Assembly: GCA_003136315.1 (NCBI GenBank)
Contig: PLDW01000325.1
Span: 930 to 41,026 of the forward strand
Source of the DNA: Gemmataceae bacterium
Lineage (GTDB): Bacteria > Planctomycetota > Planctomycetia > Gemmatales > Gemmataceae
Direction of reading: 5' to 3'
DNA length: 40,097 bases
In this document: positions 25,735 to 32,331 of the stretch, in pieces
How the letters are laid out: every line of letters starts with the position of its first letter
How positions within the stretch are numbered: the first letter of the stretch is position 1
Program-made: the position numbers and the translations under genes
The notes under the pieces: model-generated
Told to the model about the DNA's origin: nothing
Databases searched by the model: none
Seen by the model: only the letters and a program-made list of their open reading frames with translations

Positions 25735-27177
25735 TTACGCCAGGATCTTCTCGACGACCTCTCCGTGAACATCGGTCAGTCGCATGTCACGACCGCCGAA
25801 GCGGAAGGTCAGTTTCTTGTGGTCGAATCCGAGCAAGTGAAGGATTGTGGCGTGGAGGTCGTGGACCTCGACTTTGTCCGTGACAGCGTGGTAGCCGAAG
25901 TCGTCGGTGGCACCGTGGGCGATGCCACCCTTGACCCCACCCCCGGCCAGCCACATCGTGAACCCGAACGGATTGTGATCGCGTCCGTCGGACCCCTGGG
26001 CGACAGGGGTGCGGCCGAACTCGCCGCCCCAGACCACGAGGGTCTTTTCGAGTAGCCCTCGTTGCTTGAGATCCTTGAGTAAGCCGGCAATCGGTCGGTC
26101 AACCGCGCGGGCGTTGTCCTCGTGCCCCTTTTTCAGGTTGCCGTGCTGATCCCAGCGATCGTGGCCGAGGTTTTGGCACAACAGTTCGACGAACCGGACC
26201 CCTTTCTCGACCATCCGCCGGGCGAGCAGGCACTGCCGACCGAAGATTTCGGTCTTTGAGTCGTCAATCCCGTACATCGCCCGGGTGGCCTGGGTCTCTT
26301 TCGACAGGTCCGTCAGCTCGGGGACGGCGGCCTGCATCCGGAACGCCAGTTCATAGTTGGCGATGGCAGCATCAACCGCATCGCTCTCCCCGAACCGCTC
26401 CTTCGCATTCGCATCCAGCTTGCGGATCAGATCACGCTTGGCAGCGCGAGATCGAGGGCTTTCCCCGCCAGGCGGGGTGAGATCGGCGACCGGGTGCGCT
26501 CCGTGCTGGAAAAGCGACCCCTGGTAAGCGGCCGGGAGAAAACCGTTGCCGAAGCAGTCGACCCCACCGGGCGGGATCATCCCACTGCCGAGGACGATAA
26601 ATCCGGGCAGGTCGCGGCATTCGCTACCCAGGCCGTAGGTGACCCAGGAGCCCACGCTCGGCCGGCCCTGCTGTCCGGAGCCACTGTGCATGAAGTAGTT
26701 GGCGTTCGTGTGCTCGGAGAAGTTGGAGACCATCGAGCGGATCACCGCGAGGTCATCGACGCACGTGGCGACGTGGGGGAAGAGACTGCTCACGGGTAGC
26801 CCACTGGCCCCGTATTTCTGGAACTTCCACGGGCTGGCGAGGGTGTTCCCGACCGCGTTGAACTGGGTGGGCTCGACCTTCGTTGGAAAGGGCTTGCCGT
26901 GATACTTCTCCAGAAGCGGCTTGGGGTCAAACGTATCGACCTGGCTCGGCCCACCGTCCATGAACAGGAAGATGACGTTGGTGGCCTTGGGGGTGAAGTG
27001 CGGTTTCCTGGGCGCAAACGGATTCGCGCTGGGCGCGGCCTGGGGTTCGGCCCCGCGGGAGTCCTCGGCAAGCAGCGCAGCGAGGGCGGCAGCCCCGAAG
27101 CCATTGGCGGAGCGAACGAGCATCTCCCGCCGGGTGAGAGGGCGGGTGGTGCGGTGGCAGGGGTAGTCGAATGGCAT
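25735..27177 (-). CDS. DUF1501 family protein with Tat signal
   Basis: The 480-residue product begins with a twin-arginine signal (LTRREMLVRSANGFGAAALAALLAED). The sulfatase-like DUF1501 fold follows: NVIFLFMDGGPSQVDTFDPKP, ATCVDDLAVIRSM, EHTNANYFMHSG, GRPSVGSWVTYGLGS, LPGFIVL, and ending GRTPVAQGSDGRDHNPFGFTMWLAGGG and HDLHATILHLLGFDHKKLTFRFGGRD. DUF1501 proteins are abundant in planctomycetes and normally sit beside DUF1549/DUF1553 (cytochrome-like) genes. That partner is absent here, so this copy is a solo. The catalytic role is unproven. ATG 27177 is the natural start at the signal; a longer open frame upstream runs through the spacer and looks non-coding. Folding in the cytoplasm before Tat export suggests a bound cofactor or metal. 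Confidence 0.93.
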   Translation of the reverse strand: MPFDYPCHRTTRPLTRREMLVRSANGFGAAALAALLAEDSRGAEPQAAPSANPFAPRKPHFTPKATNVIFLFMDGGPSQVDTFDPKPLLEKYHGKPFPTKVEPTQFNAVGNTLASPWKFQKYGASGLPVSSLFPHVATCVDDLAVIRSMVSNFSEHTNANYFMHSGSGQQGRPSVGSWVTYGLGSECRDLPGFIVLGSGMIPPGGVDCFGNGFLPAAYQGSLFQHGAHPVADLTPPGGESPRSRAAKRDLIRKLDANAKERFGESDAVDAAIANYELAFRMQAAVPELTDLSKETQATRAMYGIDDSKTEIFGRQCLLARRMVEKGVRFVELLCQNLGHDRWDQHGNLKKGHEDNARAVDRPIAGLLKDLKQRGLLEKTLVVWGGEFGRTPVAQGSDGRDHNPFGFTMWLAGGGVKGGIAHGATDDFGYHAVTDKVEVHDLHATILHLLGFDHKKLTFRFGGRDMRLTDVHGEVVEKILA

Positions 27178-27555
27178 ATCAGACCGGTCGGCGGGAGGAA
27201 CGCGGCGGGGTCGCGGGCCGGTGCCACACGACACCATTATCATCGCAGACAAATCGCCCCGCGGCGAGGGGAAAGGGGTGCCGTTCCGTCGATGCGCGAA
27301 TGCGGGTGATGGGAGCGAGGGCTTTGTTGAGTGGTCTGAGGGATTGCAGAATTCAGCGGCTCCGGCATCGAACTGGCCAGGGAGTCCAACCCATTTCGGG
27401 TAGTGGCTCAACAGTGTGTTGATCCGCTTTCCCGGCTCCCCAACTCCGCAGTCGGGCTTGACGGCGGGATCCGAATTCGAGGAGGCTGGCCGGATGGAGA
27501 TGGGTTCAGCGTGGGCCTGACGGGCTGCTGGACCGATGGATGGCGGAGGGTCTGT
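27178..27555. other. Divergent gap with possible insertion-sequence scar
   Basis: The 378 bp between the divergent DUF1501 and PEP-CTERM genes hold no supported gene. At 27398-27430 there is a stretch beginning GGGTAGTGGCT that resembles the end of the IS1-type remnant at 11314. No promoter boxes were recognised. Confidence 0.45.
27398..27430. mobile_element. Possible insertion-sequence end (scar)
   Basis: GGGTAGTGGCT (27398-27408) is identical to the first 11 bases of the IS1-type end at 11314. Allowing small gaps, the match continues through CAGTG, TTGATC and GCT. No transposase sequence follows here, so if real it is a solo end left by deletion or excision. Confidence 0.4.
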
Positions 27556-27930
27556 ATGATGCGTGGACTTCCCGTTCGGCCCCGATGGGTGCTGGTCGTC
27601 GCCGTCGCTGCAATGCTTGGCCGCGATGCAAAGGGTTTCTACTTCAGCGGTTGGCCGGCCAATCCCCCAGCTTCGCCCAGCCTGGTGCCCGCAGGGGCGT
27701 CCACCGCCGAGCGCCCACCGGGACTCAGTCAGGACCCACCACACCAGACTGCGACGACACCACAGGGTCCGAATCCTCAACCGACTCCGAATCCAACACC
27801 GACCTCCCCACTGCCCGGACATGGGTCGGAGCCGACCGCCCCTGAACCCGGCACGGCCGCGCTGGCTGCGGTGGGGCTGGGGCTCGTCGGACTCCTCCAA
27901 TGGCGGCGACGGACCTCCGCCCCACAGTAA
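27556..27930 (+). CDS. PEP-CTERM sorting domain protein
   Basis: The 124-residue product has an N-terminal signal (RPRWVLVVAVAAMLGRDAKG), a Pro/Thr/Asn-rich linker of about 65 residues, and a C-terminal sorting signal. That signal is PEPGTAALAAVGLGLVGLLQWRRRTS: the PEP motif, one hydrophobic helix and a basic tail. Such proteins are processed by exosortase after export, often in organisms that make extracellular polysaccharide; no exosortase gene lies in this window. ATG 27556 has GGAGGG 5 nt upstream; the ATG at 27559 is equally possible. There is almost no folded domain between the signals, so it may be a stalk or carrier protein. The neighbouring DUF1501 gene runs away from it, so it is probably monocistronic. 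Confidence 0.85.
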   Translation: MMRGLPVRPRWVLVVAVAAMLGRDAKGFYFSGWPANPPASPSLVPAGASTAERPPGLSQDPPHQTATTPQGPNPQPTPNPTPTSPLPGHGSEPTAPEPGTAALAAVGLGLVGLLQWRRRTSAPQ

Positions 27931-27963
27931 GGGAGCCGTCCGGAAATGACCGAGCACGGTTGT

Positions 27964-28066
27964 GGGTGCCACGGGCGGCTCGTCCGCCCGTGAAGGCGTT
28001 ACACTGGCGGACAATCCGTCCGGGGCACCCGATCCCCCGGACAATCCGCCCGTGGCACCCAATCCC
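27964..28066. repeat. REP-like palindromic and direct repeat
   Basis: A perfect 15-nt inverted repeat, GGGTGCCACGGGCGG (27964-27978) and its complement (28046-28060), brackets the element. Its left arm also forms a hairpin, ACGGGCGG (27971-27978) with CCGCCCGT (27984-27991). The right half holds two direct repeats of 28 nt, starting at 28009 and 28039, of the form GGACAATCCG-CCG-GGCACCC. Confidence 0.8.
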
Positions 28067-28267
28067 GCTGGTCGATTTTCTCCCGCCGCATGCCTAACCC
28101 CACCCCTGCGGAACACTTCAGGTTCTCCCCACCGGAACTCGTCGGCCGAGGTTCAGGTCTTGGGGGGGTTCGATTCTCCGCTGAACCCGTCTACCCTGAA
28201 CAGCAGACGGTTACCGCAGTGTGCCACTCGCGCGAACCCGCGAGGGCGCGGGAGCGTCTCTAAACCG

Positions 28268-28371
28268 TCAGCCGCCGCCCCACCGTCGGGGCCTACACGC
28301 AACCCCCTTTCGTAGAGGGTTCAGTCTGAAAGCTGAACTGCAACGTGGCACCGCAAACTTGCGGCGGTTGA
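28268..28371 (+). ncRNA. Structured element, unit A (candidate RNA or folded DNA)
   Basis: The outer stem pairs 28268-28278 (TCAGCCGCCGC) with 28361-28371, 11 pairs with one G-U. An internal loop has CCCACCGT on the left (28279-28286) and CAAACTT on the right (28354-28360). An inner stem pairs 28287-28293 (CGGGGCC) with 28347-28353 with one mismatch. Inside are the single-strand TACAC (28294-28298), a hairpin CCCTTT/AGAGGG (28305-28319) and a hairpin TTCAG/CTGAA (28320-28337). Strand is assumed from the orphan gene downstream. Confidence 0.5.
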
Positions 28372-28388
28372 CTTGGTCTCATTCAAAC

Positions 28389-28489
28389 CGCCCGCTGCCC
28401 AACCGGCGAAGCTTACACACCTTTCTTTCAGAGAGAGTCTCGTGTTCGGCCTGTCAGGCCGAATTCGCTTCGCGAACTTGCAGCGGGCG
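28389..28489 (+). ncRNA. Structured element, unit B (candidate RNA or folded DNA)
   Basis: The outer stem is a perfect 10-bp match of CGCCCGCTGC (28389-28398) with 28480-28489. The internal loop reads CCAACCG (28399-28405) and GAACTT (28474-28479), almost as in unit A. The inner stem is a perfect 7-bp match of GCGAAGC (28406-28412) with GCTTCGC (28467-28473). TACAC recurs (28414-28418). A weak hairpin CTTTC/GAGAG and a strong one, TTCGGCCT (28445-28452) with AGGCCGAA (28456-28463), complete the fold. The stems differ in sequence from unit A, but the pairings and loops are kept. Confidence 0.5.
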
Positions 28490-28528
28490 ACTTTTTCGGA
28501 GGAGTCTCCCGTAACTCCGCGTGCCGAC

Positions 28529-29098
28529 ATGAACGACCCGATCCCGCATCCTGCTTTGCTCAACACCTGGAAACACCATGCCGGCTGGATTCGCTGGCGG
28601 ATCACTCAGGCGGTGAGTGCGGGTCTGGCGGGTGTCGAGGCGCTTCCGACGGAGATGGCCGTTGTCGGAGCCCGCCTCATGGACCTCTACACCGGCCCTC
28701 TTTCCCCCTCAACCATCGGGACCACCCTCATCGCTCACCTCAGCGGGCTTGGACGGGTCGAGTACGCGAGTCTCGTCGAGTGGCTCCAGGAGCAGGGCGA
28801 GTATGCCCTGCACGAACTCCCGGACGGATCGAAGTGGACGATCCGACTCGGTCCGTCGGACGGCCGCTACTTGCACCTTCATCCTGGCCGGTGGGTGCCG
28901 AATACGATGCGGGTCCAGGCAAACACGCTCAAGTCTGCCGTGATGGCTCACGCTCACGCGGGATTGATCCGCAGCGATCCGGCCGACCTCGCTGTGGTGA
29001 ACGCGGCCCGACGCAACTACCTCGGGCTCCTGCCAGTGCGCGAACTCACCGGCGACGGCGGGCTCGGGGCGGTGATCGAAGCGTTGCGGGCAAGTTGA
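28529..29098 (+). CDS. Orphan protein, function unknown
   Basis: This 189-residue protein is not one I recognise. It appears to be an all-cytoplasmic alpha/beta protein with no signal or membrane segment. It opens HPALLNTWKHHAGWIRWRITQAV, has a small central beta region (YALHELPDGSKWTIRLGPSDGRYLHLHPGRW), then helices TLKSAVMAHAHAGLI and VVNAARRNYLGLLPVREL. Trp and His are frequent. Codon use fits the neighbouring genes. ATG 28529 is chosen because the longer in-frame extension to 28373 would be translated from structured unit B. The nearest purine-rich site, GGAGGAG, is 24 nt away, so initiation is unusual or regulated. It converges with the response-regulator gene, leaving 19 bp between them. 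Confidence 0.72.
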   Translation: MNDPIPHPALLNTWKHHAGWIRWRITQAVSAGLAGVEALPTEMAVVGARLMDLYTGPLSPSTIGTTLIAHLSGLGRVEYASLVEWLQEQGEYALHELPDGSKWTIRLGPSDGRYLHLHPGRWVPNTMRVQANTLKSAVMAHAHAGLIRSDPADLAVVNAARRNYLGLLPVRELTGDGGLGAVIEALRAS

Positions 29099-29117
29099 GT
29101 CACCCATCTGCCGCGCT

Positions 29118-30536
29118 CTATTCGCCGATCACCCGGTCGATGCTCAGGCCCAGTTCTCGCAGCTTGTAGCGGAGTGTGGATCGATTCAAGCCGAGCCGCT
29201 CCGCTGCCTGCCCCAGGTGTCCGTCCGTCTCGTGGAGCACCCGTTTGAACAAGATCCGCTCCACCACTGCAATCACCTGGGCGTGAAGGGTGCCCTCGCC
29301 GCGTTCCAACAGGTCGTCAATCATGGCCGCCACATCCACCCGGGTGGGGTCGGCGCTCACTGCGGGAGTCTCCGGCGTCCGACCACGAAGGGTCGCTGGG
29401 AGAAACTCCGGTAAGAGTAGCGGGCCGGCCGAACGGAGCATGGCCTCCTTCAACACACCCTGGAGTTCCCGGACGTTCCCCGGCCACCCATACTGCCGCA
29501 GACACGCCAGAGCTTCCGGATCGAACCCCTGGATGTTCAGACCCAACTCCTGATTGAACAGGAAGAGGAAGTGGTGCGCGAGTTCGGCGATATCGTCTGA
29601 CCGCTCCCGCAGCGGTGGTACACAGACCGTGACCCCCCGAAGGCGGTAGAACAGGTCTGCCCGAAACGCCCCGTCGCGAATCCGCCTGTCCAGATCCTGA
29701 TTGGTCGCTGCAATCACTCGGACCCGGGTCTGAATAGTTTCACGCCCGCCCACTCGTTCGAATTGCTGCTCCTGGAGGAGACGGAGAACCTTGGCCTGGG
29801 CCGACAGAGGCATATCCCCGATCTCGTCGAGGAAAATCGTCCCGTCGTCACACTGCTCGAACTTCCCGATCCTCTGTCGATCAGCCCCGGTAAAGGCACC
29901 GCGTTCGTGACCAAACAACTCGCTCTCGACGAGCCCCTCTGGTAAGGCTGCACAGTTGATCGCCAGGAATGGCCGCTCTGCCCGTCGGCTGTGGTGGTAG
30001 ATCGCACGAGCCACCAACTCTTTCCCCACTCCGCTCTCCCCCATGATCAACACGTTCACATCCTGCGGTGCTATCCGGCCAATCAGCTTACACATCTCCT
30101 GCATTGCCGGCGTCCGGCCAACAAGCTGCTCGCGTGGCTCCAAACCCGGCAGCACAGCCGGCACCCGCATGATGTACGCCGCCTCAAACGCGCGCCGAAG
30201 AATATCTGTCACCCGGCCAAACTCCAGGGGTTTGATCAGGTAATCAAACGCCCCCTGTTTCATGGCCTCAATCGCGGTTGTGGTGGTCCCATGAGCTGTG
30301 ATGAAGATGACCGGCTGCTTTGGCGAAATGGTGCGAATCGTCTCAAACACCTGGAGGCCCGTTCCATCGGGCAGTTGCAAGTCCAGGACGACAACCTCTG
30401 GCTGCTCCGCGCGAAAGAGTCGGACACCCTCACTGGCCGTACCGGCGGAGATCACCCGAGTCGTCTCATCCGCAAACAGCCGGGTGAATGTGTAGCAGAC
30501 ACTGGGTTCATCATCAACAATCAGGAGTGTCGGCAC
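29118..30536 (-). CDS. NtrC-family sigma54-dependent response regulator
   Basis: The 472-residue product has a receiver domain with phospho-acceptor Asp52 (VVVLDLQLPDGTG), acidic DDE at 8-10 and Lys102 (YLIKPLEF). Next is the AAA+ domain with Walker A GESGVGKE (166-173), an intact GAFTGA sigma54-contact loop (213-218) and Walker B FLDE (235-238). The Fis-type HTH is at the end (GHLGQAAERLGLNRSTLRYKLRELGL). When phosphorylated it should drive sigma54 promoters. I chose GTG 30536, which has GGAGG 8 nt upstream and starts directly at the receiver domain. It overlaps the stop of the upstream histidine kinase gene by 23 bp, so the pair is translationally linked. The targets are unknown; the efflux operon upstream is a candidate by position only. 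Confidence 0.95.
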   Translation of the reverse strand: MPTLLIVDDEPSVCYTFTRLFADETTRVISAGTASEGVRLFRAEQPEVVVLDLQLPDGTGLQVFETIRTISPKQPVIFITAHGTTTTAIEAMKQGAFDYLIKPLEFGRVTDILRRAFEAAYIMRVPAVLPGLEPREQLVGRTPAMQEMCKLIGRIAPQDVNVLIMGESGVGKELVARAIYHHSRRAERPFLAINCAALPEGLVESELFGHERGAFTGADRQRIGKFEQCDDGTIFLDEIGDMPLSAQAKVLRLLQEQQFERVGGRETIQTRVRVIAATNQDLDRRIRDGAFRADLFYRLRGVTVCVPPLRERSDDIAELAHHFLFLFNQELGLNIQGFDPEALACLRQYGWPGNVRELQGVLKEAMLRSAGPLLLPEFLPATLRGRTPETPAVSADPTRVDVAAMIDDLLERGEGTLHAQVIAVVERILFKRVLHETDGHLGQAAERLGLNRSTLRYKLRELGLSIDRVIGE

Positions 30537-32022
30537 GGGACAGCCCTCCCCCAGCGGCCGGGATCGTGATCGTGAAGCAAGCCCCACCCCCGGGTCGGTT
30601 GGCAGCGGTCAGACTGCCGCCGTGGGCCTGTACGACCCTTCGGGAGACACTCAGTCCAAGCCCAGTTCCGGCCGGTTTGGTGCTGACAAACGGGGTGAAA
30701 AGCCGGTCGGCGACCGTGGCATCGATTCCCGGGCCGGAGTCGGAGACGGTCAACCGAAGTTGGCCGTCTGGCTCTCGATCCAACCCGATGCCGAGTTGCC
30801 CACCCCCGGGCATTGCGTCCAGGGCGTTGAAGATCAAGTTGACCAGGACACCCTCGAACTGATCACGGTCAAGATCGGCAGCCATCGGTTCGGGCGGGAA
30901 GTGGAGTGTCAGTTGGACCGCTTGCTGCCGGAGGCGTTCCTGAACCAGATCGAGAACCTTTCGGACGAGCCCGGCGACATCCTCCGGCTGGTGCGCAGCG
31001 TCGAGGGGTCTGGCAAAGTCGAGGAGCGCCTGGACTTTCCGCTCGACTCGTCCAACTTCATCGTGAATAACCTGTAAATCTGTGTCGGAGAGTCCTTTCG
31101 GGCATCGTCCCCGCAATGCCGCGCCGACCAGCAATTTGATACTCGTGAGTGGGTTGCGGACTTCGTGGGCAATACTCGCAGCCAGTTGCCCGACCGTGGC
31201 CAGTTGCTCCGCCCGGAGACTCTCACATTCTTGCCTCTGCAATTGCCCCACGACCTCCCGGACTCGTTCGAGAATCGTACCCAGTTGCCTCTCCATCCCC
31301 TGGAGGTTGCCCCCCTCGGCGGTCAAGCGGAGGGACGCGACTTCCTGATCCAGATGGGCGTGGACATCATGCAGCCGGACACTCAGTCGCGTGATGAAAC
31401 GGCTCATCCCCCAAGCCATACCGAATCCGCCGACCAGTCCGCCCGCCGCCCCGATCACGCCCAGAAGAATCATCCGTGTCCTGGCAAGATCACTCTGCCT
31501 GGCGCTCATCTCAACCGTCTCCGCCATCGCGCGACGGTTGAGATCCAACAAATCTTCACACGGTTTCACGATGTGCCGGATTGGGTGACTGTCCCCCCAG
31601 CGGAGGAACTCGTCTGTGGTCGGGCCGATCGGGAACCGTCTGGATTGTTGCAACTCCTCGGAGTATCGCAGGTATCCCGCCTCGATATCATGGAGGACAC
31701 GCTTCTCTTCCTCCGTCGCGGCCCGACCACGGATATCGGCCAGGACTGTCTCGAAGGCGGTTTGATCCTGCTCGACCTTGGCCCACCGCTTGGGGGTCAT
31801 GTCCATGATGTAGATAAAACTGTGGAACCGGATCTGCCGGAGGTGAGTTTCCAGATCCTCGGCAGCCTGGAGACTCCGGACGTGTTCGGACACGATCTTA
31901 TCCCGGTCATCCTGAAGATGGTTGATCGAGCGGATGCCGAGCAGGCTAGATCCGAACAGAGTCAACGCGACCAACAGCGCTGGCATCGTCACCTGAAAGA
32001 CGACCTGGCGGTTGAGTGACAC
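30514..32022 (-). CDS. Membrane sensor histidine kinase
   Basis: The 502-residue product has a membrane helix at about 7-30, a periplasmic helical sensor region of about 150 residues similar to four-helix-bundle sensors, and a second helix at about 183-207. A linker resembling HAMP/coiled coil follows, then the dimerisation domain with phospho-acceptor His286 (AASIAHEVRNPLTS). The ATP-binding domain has an N box (NLIFNALDAMPGG, Asn399), G1 DSGPGID (428-434) and G2 GTGLGLS (452-458). It should phosphorylate the overlapping NtrC-type regulator. The start is GTG 32022, with GAGGA about 10 nt upstream. It is the first gene of the pair, preceded by a repeat-rich spacer. Confidence 0.95.
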   Translation of the reverse strand: MSLNRQVVFQVTMPALLVALTLFGSSLLGIRSINHLQDDRDKIVSEHVRSLQAAEDLETHLRQIRFHSFIYIMDMTPKRWAKVEQDQTAFETVLADIRGRAATEEEKRVLHDIEAGYLRYSEELQQSRRFPIGPTTDEFLRWGDSHPIRHIVKPCEDLLDLNRRAMAETVEMSARQSDLARTRMILLGVIGAAGGLVGGFGMAWGMSRFITRLSVRLHDVHAHLDQEVASLRLTAEGGNLQGMERQLGTILERVREVVGQLQRQECESLRAEQLATVGQLAASIAHEVRNPLTSIKLLVGAALRGRCPKGLSDTDLQVIHDEVGRVERKVQALLDFARPLDAAHQPEDVAGLVRKVLDLVQERLRQQAVQLTLHFPPEPMAADLDRDQFEGVLVNLIFNALDAMPGGGQLGIGLDREPDGQLRLTVSDSGPGIDATVADRLFTPFVSTKPAGTGLGLSVSRRVVQAHGGSLTAANRPGGGACFTITIPAAGGGLSRADTPDC

Positions 32023-32331
32023 GATTCGGGATCCTCGGACGAGAGATGCAGGACGTAATTGTTCTCAGTCGGGCGATCAGTCGCAAAACACTACCGAAAT
32101 GGTTCTAAGGAGTGCCCAGGGCTTCCGCCCTGGGCTCAGAACGAACGCCCCATCCGGGGCGAAAAACGAGCGGCCTGCGGCCGCACGGATCAGAGTTTTG
32201 AGCCGCGGAGCGGCGGCCGTTCTTAGCCCCGGGAGGAAGCCCTGGGAACCCACGCGATTCCAGGTGAGCATGCGATTCCCCCCGAAACTCTGAGCCCGAC
32301 CGGTCAGGCCCAAATCCGCAGCAGCCCATCA
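32023..32331. other. Spacer between RND operon and two-component operon
   Basis: The 309 bp hold no gene. Most of it is the palindromic element at 32115-32246. To its right, GCGATTCC occurs twice (near 32254 and 32273). The left 80 bp before the histidine kinase should contain its promoter, but no clear boxes were found. Confidence 0.5.
32115..32246. repeat. Large palindromic intergenic repeat with nested hairpins
   Basis: The outer arms (32115-32143 and 32218-32246) are 29-nt imperfect inverted repeats. Each includes CCCAGGGCTTCC, which folds on itself with GCCCTGGG on the left side. Between them are hairpins CGCCCC/GGGGCG (32146-32161) and GCGGCC/GGCCGC (32170-32184). The same words are, from memory, common in planctomycete intergenic regions. 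It may also terminate the RND operon. Confidence 0.8.

Larger units (their letters stand above)
27931..28528. other. Hairpin-rich non-coding stretch upstream of an orphan gene
   Basis: No gene is supported in these 598 bp. From left to right there is a REP-like inverted and direct repeat (27964-28066), a hairpin with a tRNA T-loop-like sequence (28150-28187), a 6-bp hairpin CCGTCT/AGACGG (about 28186-28209), overlapping hairpins CTCGCG/CGCGAG and CCCGCG/CGCGGG (about 28227-28252), and two tandem structured units (28268-28371 and 28389-28489). GGAGGAG (28498-28504) lies before the next gene but 24 nt from its ATG. Confidence 0.6.

Noticed and set aside
25735-28116. 793-residue version of the DUF1501 protein
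   Set aside because: The upstream part is low-complexity, crosses the spacer and the antisense of the PEP-CTERM gene, and the Tat signal marks the true N-terminus at 27177.
28150-28187. tRNA or tRNA fragment: GTTCGATTC T-loop-like sequence inside a 7-bp GGTTCAG/CTGAACC stem
   Set aside because: The spacing between the stems (24 nt) does not fit a T-arm, no D- or anticodon arm is present, and one T-stem pair fails. Probably chance or part of a larger fold.
28346-28362. Sigma54 promoter TGGCAC...TTGC within structured unit A
   Set aside because: GG and GC are separated by 12 nt rather than 10, and the sequence is explained by the paired stems of the unit.
28389-28489. Integron attC site, because GCCCAAC fits the RYYYAAC core box
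   Set aside because: There is no matching GTTRRRY box at the other end, unit A has GCCCCAC instead, and no integrase or cassette array is present.
28373-28528. N-terminal extension of the orphan protein (in-frame TTG start at 28373)
   Set aside because: The extension would be encoded by the stems of unit B. Unit A, its structural twin, has stop codons in the equivalent frame, so the sequence is constrained as structure and not as protein.
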